DNA from: Massilia sp. PDC64
GTDB lineage: Bacteria > Pseudomonadota > Gammaproteobacteria > Burkholderiales > Burkholderiaceae_D
Assembly: GCF_900101265.1 (NCBI RefSeq)
Contig: NZ_FMZS01000001.1
Coordinates: forward strand, 372,001 to 436,000
Length of the DNA stretch: 64,000 bases
Direction: 5' to 3'
Shown here: positions 58,039 through 64,000 of the stretch, one piece after another
How positions within the stretch are numbered: the stretch's first letter is position 1
Layout: each line of letters starts with the position of its first letter
The notes under the pieces: generated by a model
What the model was told of the DNA's origin: nothing
Databases searched by the model: none
What the model saw: only the letters and a program-made list of their open reading frames with translations
Made by a program: the position numbers and the translations under genes

Positions 58039-58677
58039 TTATTTGTTCGGCTGCGGCGTCAGGCGCAGATACGGCTTCGGTGCCTTGAAACCTTTCGGAT
58101 ATTTCTGCTTGAGCTGTTCCGGATCCTGAACGGTCAGCGGGATGATTACGTCATCGCCATCCTTCCAGTTGCCCGGGGTCGCGACGGTGTAGCCGTCGGT
58201 CAGTTGCAGGGCGTCGATCACGCGCAGCACCTCGTCGAAGTTGCGGCCCGTGCTCATCGGGTAGGTAATGATCAGGCGCACTTTCTTGGCCGGATCGATC
58301 ACGAACAGCGAGCGGACGGTCGCGGTGGCCGACTGGTTCGGGTGGATCATGTCGTACAGTTGCGAGACCGATTTGTCGGCATCGGCGATGATCGGGAAGC
58401 CGACGACGGTCTGCTGGGTTTCCTCGATATCCTTGATCCATGCCTTGTGCTGCTCGGCCGGGTCGACGGACAGCGCGATCGCCTTGACGTTGCGCTTGTC
58501 GAATTCCGGCTTCAGTTTCGCGGTCAGGCCCAGTTCGGTCGTGCACACCGGCGTGAAGTCGGCCGGGTGCGAGAACAGCACCACCCACGAATCGCCCGCC
58601 CACTCGTGGAAGCGGATGCGGCCGATGGTGGAATCCTGTTCGAAATCCGGAGCCGTGTCGCCCAGGCGTAAAGTCAT
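58039..58677 (-). CDS. 1-Cys peroxiredoxin (Prx6 type)
   Basis: The 212-residue thioredoxin-fold peroxidase has its peroxidatic Cys45 in HPADFTPVCTTELG. ALSVDPAEQHKAWIKDIEET and the C-terminal dimer arm with YLRLTPQPNK are typical of Prx6/1-Cys enzymes. It reduces hydroperoxides. It follows dgkA by about 30 bases on the same strand, with AGGAG upstream of the ATG. Confidence 0.95.
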   Translation of the reverse strand: MTLRLGDTAPDFEQDSTIGRIRFHEWAGDSWVVLFSHPADFTPVCTTELGLTAKLKPEFDKRNVKAIALSVDPAEQHKAWIKDIEETQQTVVGFPIIADADKSVSQLYDMIHPNQSATATVRSLFVIDPAKKVRLIITYPMSTGRNFDEVLRVIDALQLTDGYTVATPGNWKDGDDVIIPLTVQDPEQLKQKYPKGFKAPKPYLRLTPQPNK

Positions 58678-58707
58678 AATCTTCTCCTTAGTGTGAGAGA
58701 GGGTACG

Positions 58708-59094
58708 TCAGAAAAAGCGGTTGTACAGCACGACGGCCCAGGTGGCGCCCGCCATCGCGATCGCCAGCGCCACCGCCGCGCTGCCCAGGTCCTTGGCGGC
58801 CTTGGACAACGGATGGCGCTCCAGCGACACGCGGTCGACGACGGCCTCGATGGCCGCATTGATCAGCTCGACGAGCAGCACGAGGCCCAGCACGGCGATC
58901 AGCGCCAGTTTCTGGAATGCGGAAATCTTCAGCAGGAGCGCGACGACGGTGAGCGGCACCGCGACCATCACCTCCTGCCGGAACGCGTGCTCGTGCTTCC
59001 ACGCGGTCTGGAAACCCTGCATCGAATAGCGGAACGCGCCCGCGATACGGCCGAGGCCACCCTTACTCTTGAACTCGCTACTCGGTTGATCCAT
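58708..59094 (-). CDS. dgkA: Diacylglycerol kinase DgkA
   Basis: The 128-residue inner-membrane enzyme has three helices. Signature residues lie in KHEHAFRQEVMVAVPL, VELINAAIEAVVDRVSLERH and AAKDLGSAAVALA; the catalytic Glu is in NAAIEAVVDR. It converts diacylglycerol to phosphatidic acid, recycling lipid from envelope glycan synthesis. Length is close to E. coli DgkA (122). Confidence 0.95.
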   Translation of the reverse strand: MDQPSSEFKSKGGLGRIAGAFRYSMQGFQTAWKHEHAFRQEVMVAVPLTVVALLLKISAFQKLALIAVLGLVLLVELINAAIEAVVDRVSLERHPLSKAAKDLGSAAVALAIAMAGATWAVVLYNRFF

Positions 59095-59181
59095 GTATGT
59101 TCGACAATCTGTACAGAAACGCCATTATGCCCACACAGCTCGGCTCCCACGCAACATCATTACCTAATATTTTCACATTAT

Positions 59182-59204
59182 GGTATAAAGTAGAGAAATA
59201 TACC
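59182..59204 (+). promoter_or_regulatory. Inverted repeat overlapping the iclR promoter
   Basis: GGTATA (59182-59187) and TATACC (59199-59204) flank 11 bases and overlap a -10-like TATAAA (59184-59189), about 20-40 bases before the iclR-family start. This suits autorepression by the encoded regulator. Confidence 0.45.
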
Positions 59205-59223
59205 GCACTGCACCAACCACATC

Positions 59224-60009
59224 ATGAAAATGGAAACCCCTGAACCGGCAAAGACTTCCATCCAGGTGATCGAGCGCATGGTGGCCCTGCTCGACGTGCT
59301 GGCCAGTTATCCCGACCCCGTGAGCCTCAAGGAATTGTCGAAGATCTCGGGCCTGCACCCGTCGACGGCGCACCGCATCCTGAACGACATGGTCGTGACG
59401 CGCTTCGTCGACCGCGTGGAGCCGGGCACCTACCGCCTCGGCATGCGCCTGCTCGAACTGGGCAACGTGGTCAAGAGCCGGCTGTCCGTGCGCGAGGCGG
59501 CCGTCGACCTGATGCGGGCGCTGCACAACAAGACCAAGCAGACGGTCAACCTGTCCGTGCGCCAGGGCGACGAGATCGTTTACATCGACCGCGCCTTCTC
59601 CGAGCGCTCCGGCATGCAGGTGGTGCGCGCGATCGGCGGCCGCGGTCCGCTGCACCTGACGTCGACCGGCAAGCTGTTCCTGTCGATCGACGAGCCGAAG
59701 GCGATCCGCGCGTATGCCACGCGCACGGGCCTCGCGGGCCACAACAAGAATTCGATCACGGACCTGACGCGCCTGGAGCGCGAACTGTCGCTCGTGCGCG
59801 CGCGCGGCTATGCGCGCGACAACGAGGAGCTGGAACTGGGCGTGCGCTGCATGGCCGCGGGCATCCACGACGACAGCGGCAAGCTGGTCGCGGGCCTGTC
59901 GATCTCGGCACCGGCGGACCGCCTGCAGGACGAATGGCTGGAAGACCTGGTGAACACGGCCGCGCAGATTTCCGCGACCCTGGGCCACCGGGTCGGTGGC
60001 ACGAGCTGA
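59224..60009 (+). CDS. IclR-family transcriptional regulator
   Basis: The 261-residue protein has an N-terminal winged helix (VIERMVALLDVLASYPDPVS, LKELSKISGLHPSTAHRILN) and the IclR effector domain (DRAFSERSGMQVVRAIGGRG, LGVRCMAAGIHDDSGKLVAG). Effector and targets are unknown; no catabolic genes flank it. It is divergent from dgkA and convergent with pbpG, ending three bases from it. Confidence 0.93.
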   Translation: MKMETPEPAKTSIQVIERMVALLDVLASYPDPVSLKELSKISGLHPSTAHRILNDMVVTRFVDRVEPGTYRLGMRLLELGNVVKSRLSVREAAVDLMRALHNKTKQTVNLSVRQGDEIVYIDRAFSERSGMQVVRAIGGRGPLHLTSTGKLFLSIDEPKAIRAYATRTGLAGHNKNSITDLTRLERELSLVRARGYARDNEELELGVRCMAAGIHDDSGKLVAGLSISAPADRLQDEWLEDLVNTAAQISATLGHRVGGTS

Positions 60010-60012
60010 GTT

Positions 60013-61137
60013 TTACTGCACGACCGGCGCCGTCGCCGCGGACGACACCGTCGCCGGCACGGCCGCCGACACGGTCACGGGCACGCCCGCAGCGGCCGTC
60101 GCCGGCGGGCTGGCGGGCTTGAGCGCCTCGAGCCAGCGGCGCATGCGACCGGCATCCGCCGTACGCGACTGCTTGCCCTTCGAATCGAGGAACACCATGA
60201 TCACGTTGCGGCCCTGGATCATGGCCTGCATCACGAGGCAGCGCCCCGCTTCGTTGATGAACCCCGTCTTCTGCAGGCCGATGTTCCAGTCCGGCGAAGC
60301 GACGAGGTAGTTGGTGTTGTGGTACTGCAGCGCCCGGCCGCTCGCCTGGACGACGTAGTTCGGATCCGTCGTGTACTGGCGCAGCAGCGGTTCCTGGTGC
60401 GCCACCTTGACGAGCTTGGCCAGGTCGCGCGCGCTCGACACGTTCTGGCTCGACAGGCCGCTCGAATCCACATAATGCGTGTCGTTCATGCCAAGTTCGC
60501 GCGCCTTCGCATTCATCGCTTCGACGAAGGCCGTGATCCCGCCCGGATAATTGCGGCCCAGCGCGGCGGCGGCGCGGTTTTCCGAGCTCATCAGCGCAAT
60601 ATGCAGCAGGTTGCCGCGCGTCATGCGGGTGCCGACGGGCAGGCGCGAACTGGTGAATTTGTGGCGGTCGACGTCGGCCTCGGTGATCGTCAGGACCTCG
60701 TCCAGGTCCTGCTGAGCCTGGACGACCAGCAGGCCCGTCATCAGCTTGGTGATGGAAGCGATCGGCAGCGCGACGGCGGCATTCTTTTCGAACAGCACTT
60801 CCGAGCTCGTCTGGTCCATCACGTACGCGACGTTCGAGCGCAGGTCGAGCGGGTCGTGCGTGCGGCTCAGGCCCGCGATATCGCCGGCGCTGAGCATGGC
60901 GACGGCGGGCGCGGCGCGGCGGACGCGCTGATAAACGACGTGGCGCCGGCCATGCACCATCTCGATCCGGCGCACCATGCGCTCGCGGTTGTCGTCCGCG
61001 ATGACCTTGGCCAGGTTGGTGCGCTTGGCCTTGACCCGCTTGGAAGCGGCCGCGTGTCCCTTGTGCTTGGTCGCGGCTGCGGCGGGTTCGAGCACGAACA
61101 TCATGGAAATGGCGGCTGCCAACGCGAGCTTGAGCAT
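60013..61137 (-). CDS. pbpG: D-alanyl-D-alanine endopeptidase (PbpG/PBP7 type)
   Basis: The start is ATG 61135-61137, giving 374 residues with a signal peptide (MLKLALAAAISMMFVLEPAAA); a longer frame to 61212 would mask it. The S11 peptidase motifs are SITK, SSEN and KTGFINEAG. The region between signal and catalytic domain is Lys/Arg-rich (KHKGHAAASKRVKAKR), and the C-terminus has an Ala/Val/Pro tail. It trims peptidoglycan cross-links in the periplasm. Confidence 0.92.
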   Translation of the reverse strand: MLKLALAAAISMMFVLEPAAAATKHKGHAAASKRVKAKRTNLAKVIADDNRERMVRRIEMVHGRRHVVYQRVRRAAPAVAMLSAGDIAGLSRTHDPLDLRSNVAYVMDQTSSEVLFEKNAAVALPIASITKLMTGLLVVQAQQDLDEVLTITEADVDRHKFTSSRLPVGTRMTRGNLLHIALMSSENRAAAALGRNYPGGITAFVEAMNAKARELGMNDTHYVDSSGLSSQNVSSARDLAKLVKVAHQEPLLRQYTTDPNYVVQASGRALQYHNTNYLVASPDWNIGLQKTGFINEAGRCLVMQAMIQGRNVIMVFLDSKGKQSRTADAGRMRRWLEALKPASPPATAAAGVPVTVSAAVPATVSSAATAPVVQ

Positions 61138-61241
61138 CTGAAAATCCTTGAACGCGAACTGAAGAGCACTGAATGCAGTGTAGCGGATGACGTAGGGAGC
61201 GCAAGTGCGCACCCGACGACTGTACCATCTACGCCCACTTT

Positions 61242-61275
61242 TTTCTACAACGCAAAAAGCGATGCGTTGTAGAAA
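61242..61275. repeat. 13-bp inverted repeat between nitroreductase and pbpG
   Basis: TTTCTACAACGCA and TGCGTTGTAGAAA pair perfectly around AAAAGCGA. T-runs are on the wrong side for termination of the minus-strand transcript, so a partial terminator or an operator for pbpG are both possible. Confidence 0.6.
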
Positions 61276-61317
61276 TCTCTTGGTTTTTCAATAGCTTGCG
61301 AAGGCAAGTATAGCGTG

Positions 61318-62013
61318 CTAGTCCAGAAAACGTGCAAAGGATGATACCGGCTCACGTTCCGTGACGAGCGTGTTCTCGACCTTGTCCGGATCGGCGAACC
61401 CCAGCGCCATGCCGCACACGACCATTTCGTTTTCCGGCAGACCGAGCTCGTCGGAAATGATGCGGTGGAATTGCGTGAACGCGGCCTGAGGACACGTGTC
61501 GAGGCCGCGGCCGCGTGCGGCGACCATGATGTTCTGCAGGAACATGCCATAGTCGAGCCAGGAGCCCTGCTCCATGATGCGGTCGATCGTGAAGATCATG
61601 CCGACGGGCGCGTCGAAGAAGCGGTAGTTGCGGCCGTGCTGGGCCGCCATGCCGGCCTTGTTGTCGCGCGTGAGCCCCAGCAGCGCATACAGGTCCCAGC
61701 CGACCTTGCGGCGCCGGTCGACGAACGGCGACACCCACTCGCGCGGGTAGTACGCGTATTCCTCGACGTGCTCGCGGTTCTGGGCCGGGTCCGTGTACGC
61801 GGCCAGGATGCGATCGGACAGGCGATCCTTCGCGGCGCCCGTCAGCACGTGCACCTTCCACGGCTGCGTGTTCGTGCCGGACGGCGCGCGGGACGCCACC
61901 TCCAGGATGGCTTCGACATCCTCCCGCGCGACCGGGGTCGGCAAAAAGGCGCGGATGGAACGGCGCGACGTGATGGCGGCGTCCACCGCGCGTTGTTGTT
62001 CGCTCGTGATCAT
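61318..62013 (-). CDS. Nitroreductase-family FMN oxidoreductase
   Basis: The 231-residue protein has FMN-phosphate-binding residues in SRRSIRAFLPTPVAREDVEA and the APSGTNTQPWKVHVL motif. SWLDYGMFLQNIMVAARGRG and the C-terminal CGMALGFADPDK are typical. Members reduce nitroaromatics or quinones with NAD(P)H. AGGAG precedes the start. The upstream EamA gene ends ten bases before, so the two probably form an operon. Confidence 0.93.
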   Translation of the reverse strand: MITSEQQRAVDAAITSRRSIRAFLPTPVAREDVEAILEVASRAPSGTNTQPWKVHVLTGAAKDRLSDRILAAYTDPAQNREHVEEYAYYPREWVSPFVDRRRKVGWDLYALLGLTRDNKAGMAAQHGRNYRFFDAPVGMIFTIDRIMEQGSWLDYGMFLQNIMVAARGRGLDTCPQAAFTQFHRIISDELGLPENEMVVCGMALGFADPDKVENTLVTEREPVSSFARFLD

Positions 62014-62023
62014 GCAGTCTCCT

Positions 62024-62884
62024 TTATTTTTTTACGACGAATACGACGCCCAGCACGGCGACGACCATGCCGGCCAGGCCGAGCACGCTCAGCTTCTCGC
62101 CGAACATCAGCCAGGCCATCAGGGCCGTGGTGGGCGGCGTCAGGTACAGCAGGCTCGTCACGCGGGTCGCGTCGTTACGGCTGATGAGGCGGAACAGCAG
62201 GAAGATGGCGCCGATCGACAGCGCCAGGACCGCCCACAGCAACGCACCCAGGAATTGCGGCGTCCACTGGATGTTCTCCATGCGCGGGCCGAAGCCTTCC
62301 AGCAGCACGGCGAACGGCAGCAGCGCGAGCGCGGACGTCGCGTACTGGATCACGGTGCCGGTGCGCAGGTCGAACTGCGGACAGAAGCGCTTCTGGTACA
62401 TCGTGCCCGCCGTGATCGACAGCAGGGCCAGCACGCACAGCGCGATCGCGGCCGGCGCCAGCCCGTTCAGGTGGATCTTCGCGGCCACGACGAGGCCCAC
62501 GCCGCACAGGCCCAGGCCCAGCCCCAGCCACTGGCGCGGCCGGACCTTTTCGCCGATCAGCGGCGCGGCGATGGCCGTCAGGATCGGCTGCATGCCCACG
62601 ATCAGCGCGGACAGCCCGGCCGGCATGCCGAGCTTGATCGCACCCCACACGCCGCCCAGGTAGCCGGCCTGCAGCAACAGCCCGGCGAATGCCACATGGT
62701 GGATGCGTCCGCGCGGCCAGGCGGCGCCCGTCAACAACACGACGGGCAACAGGATCAGGATGGCACCCAGGCAGCGCAGGATCAGGAAGGACATCGGCGG
62801 CGCGTACGGCAACCCGTATTTCGCGGCGATGAAACCGGTGCTCCAGAGGACGACGAAAAACAGTGGCATCGGTCGAATGATCAT
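62024..62884 (-). CDS. EamA-family (DMT superfamily) transporter, second in window
   Basis: The 286-residue inner-membrane protein with ten predicted helices starts PLFFVVLWSTGFIAAKYGLP, a typical EamA opening. The C-terminal repeat includes TSLLYLTPPTTALMAWLMFG and GMVVAVLGVVFVVKK. It is only distantly like the EamA protein at 46375. It is upstream of the nitroreductase gene in the same unit. The substrate is unknown. Confidence 0.92.
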   Translation of the reverse strand: MIIRPMPLFFVVLWSTGFIAAKYGLPYAPPMSFLILRCLGAILILLPVVLLTGAAWPRGRIHHVAFAGLLLQAGYLGGVWGAIKLGMPAGLSALIVGMQPILTAIAAPLIGEKVRPRQWLGLGLGLCGVGLVVAAKIHLNGLAPAAIALCVLALLSITAGTMYQKRFCPQFDLRTGTVIQYATSALALLPFAVLLEGFGPRMENIQWTPQFLGALLWAVLALSIGAIFLLFRLISRNDATRVTSLLYLTPPTTALMAWLMFGEKLSVLGLAGMVVAVLGVVFVVKK

Positions 62885-63208
62885 TCATCAAGTTTAGCAT
62901 GGCTGACCTTTCCCTTTTGCCCTTGCTGCAAAGCACTAAAGTGTTGTAACGACGCAAACAAAAACGGCGCAAACGTTTGTATTTGTTGATCTTACTCAAG
63001 AGAGTGCGGTTGAATTGTGCGACGCATCAAAAGTGCTTGACGCATAATCGAAAACCGGGAAAAATGACTTCATGTTGCGGCGCACAATCCATGCGCTTTA
63101 TCAAGCAGTCTCAAGTTTTTCCCTGTTTCACCGCTTCACTGGTCCATGCAGGTGTCCCAAGACACCTGAAAAGCAAAAGTTCATAACGATCCATTACTGG
63201 AGAACCAT
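62885..63208. other. Divergent promoter region between the EamA exporter and the phasin gene
   Basis: About 320 bases without a gene. Repeated elements include CGACGCAAAC / CGGCGCAAAC (62950-62975), a perfect CAAACGTTTG palindrome (62970-62979), TTGCTGCAAAGCAC (62923-62936), and GACGCAT twice about 17 bases apart (near 63022 and 63044). Phasin genes are often repressed by PhaR through TGC-rich sites; assigning these to PhaR is inference. The phasin ribosome site is GGAGA before the ATG. Confidence 0.5.
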
Positions 63209-63784
63209 ATGTTTGCATTCCCTGAGCAGTTTTCGAACGCGACCAAAGCCAACCTCGAATCCCAGTTCGCCCTGCTGTCGGCCCTGACCACCAAGACTTT
63301 CGAGGGTGTGGAAAAGCTGGTGGACCTGAACATCAACACCGCCAAGGCCGCCATCGAGGACTCGTCGGCAACCGCACGCCAGCTGCTGGCTGTCAAGGAT
63401 GCCCAGGAATTCTTCGCCGTCTCGGCTTCGCAGGCACAACCGGCCGCTGAAAAGGCCATCGCCTACGGTCGCCAGGTGGCATCGATCGCCGCCGACACCG
63501 GTGCCGAGTTCTCGAAAGCCGCCGAAAGCCAGTTCGCCGAAGTCAACCGCAAGGTGATCTCGCTGGTCGACGAAGTGACCAAGAACGCCCCGGCCGGTTC
63601 GGAGACCTATGTGTCGGCCCTGAAAACCGCCATCAGCAACGCCAACGCCGGCTACGAGCAGTTCACCAAGACGACCAAGCAGGCCGTCGAGGCGATCGAA
63701 TCGAACCTGAACGCCGCCGTGTCGCAGTTCACGCAAGCCACCCGCAAGGCTGGCGCTGCCGCCAACTCGGCTGCCGCTGCCTAA
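63209..63784 (+). CDS. phaP: Phasin family protein (polyhydroxyalkanoate granule coat)
   Basis: The 191-residue, almost wholly helical protein begins MFAFPEQFSNATKANLESQF and ends in an Ala-rich tail (RKAGAAANSAAAA). No signal peptide or membrane helix is seen. The pattern of amphipathic helices (TTKTFEGVEKLVDLNINTAK, DAQEFFAVSASQAQPAAEKA) matches phasins, which coat PHA granules and control their size. It implies that the organism stores PHA; phaC and phaR are not in the window. A terminator follows. Confidence 0.92.
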   Translation: MFAFPEQFSNATKANLESQFALLSALTTKTFEGVEKLVDLNINTAKAAIEDSSATARQLLAVKDAQEFFAVSASQAQPAAEKAIAYGRQVASIAADTGAEFSKAAESQFAEVNRKVISLVDEVTKNAPAGSETYVSALKTAISNANAGYEQFTKTTKQAVEAIESNLNAAVSQFTQATRKAGAAANSAAAA

Positions 63785-63825
63785 GCTGTACTAGTCACAC
63801 CGCGCTGCTTCCTCTCCTGGAAGCC

Positions 63826-63868
63826 AAACGGCCCGGACCGCGCAAGCGGTTCCGGGCCGTTTGTTTTT
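63826..63868 (+). terminator. Intrinsic terminator of the phasin gene
   Basis: AAACGGCCCGGACCGC (63826-63841) pairs with GCGGTTCCGGGCCGTTT (63846-63862, one bulged T), loop GCAA, followed by GTTTTT. Confidence 0.92.
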
Positions 63869-63935
63869 CTATATGATTCAGCAACGGCCGCGAGCCGAGC
63901 GGCAGCCGCACATTACGACTATCCACATATCGACC

Positions 63936-64000
63936 ATGCCCATTGCACTTACTGTGTTTCAAGGCCGCGCCGGGGATCACAACGATTTGGCCATTCCGGG
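63936..64000 (+). CDS. Start of a possible gene running off the right edge
   Basis: An ATG at 63936 opens a frame that stays open to the window end, reading MPIALTVFQGRAGDHNDLAI then PG. No clear ribosome site is seen and the fragment is too short to assign. It follows the phasin terminator on the same strand. Confidence 0.35.
   Translation, partial: MPIALTVFQGRAGDHNDLAIP

Overview
The window looks like chromosome from a GC-rich betaproteobacterium of the Oxalobacteraceae, most likely Massilia or a close relative. The basis is the set of protein families (RNase E with a long Ala/Pro/Arg-rich tail, adjacent aat-bpt genes, a phasin, a tonB-exbB-exbD-exbD-TPR cluster, a PrkA/DUF444/SpoVR operon), the gene orders (rluC divergent from rne; ribF-ileS-lspA-coaBC-dut) and the strong G/C bias at third codon positions. 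This is inference from recognised families, not a database comparison. I see no insertion sequence, prophage, CRISPR array or rRNA operon.

Layout. 1-7116 (minus strand) is part of an exopolysaccharide/capsule locus: acyltransferase, SLBB export protein, TviB-like UDP-sugar dehydrogenase, Wzz-type chain-length protein and the start of a DegT aminotransferase cut by the window edge. It is visibly more A/T-rich than the rest and has a gene-poor gap of about 890 bases. 7293-13230 holds pldA, rsuA, a small orphan gene, a candidate small RNA, sppA, a Rieske protein, a HAD phosphatase and rluC. 13231-14013 is an unusually long leader in front of rne. 17452-23289 carries a VOC protein, a patatin, chrA, moaA and a mobA-moeA fusion, followed on the minus strand by rmuC, a truncated haemoglobin, a large ABC permease and an adenine deaminase.

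29252-34167 is the prkA-yeaH-spoVR stress operon with a good sigma-70 promoter and a structured leader. 34738-38669 is an energy-transduction set: tonB, exbB, two exbD genes and a TPR protein. 38833-46201 is a housekeeping run (ribF, ileS, lspA, coaBC, dut) ending in a lipoprotein that resembles M48 peptidases but has lost catalytic residues. 46375-49621 holds a DMT exporter, an AlkA-type glycosylase, an outer-membrane barrel of unknown function and an orphan DUF1851 immunity-like protein. An initiator tRNA follows, with its own promoter and terminator.

50030-53248 has a Nudix hydrolase, the N-end-rule pair aat-bpt and pyrD. 53255-57943 (minus strand) is a sulfur-assimilation block: cysB, cysA, cysW, cysT and a TauE/SafE exporter. 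A 14-base element is shared by its two promoter regions. The rest holds a 1-Cys peroxiredoxin with dgkA, an IclR regulator, a PbpG-type endopeptidase, a nitroreductase with a DMT exporter, and a phasin implying polyhydroxyalkanoate storage. The last bases begin another possible gene.

Most of the window is ordinary core genome. The best leads are the structured untranslated regions (candidate sRNA at 9827-9986, rne leader with mutually exclusive hairpins, prkA leader), the catalytically dead M48-like lipoprotein, the MobA-MoeA fusion and the shared sulfur-locus motif.
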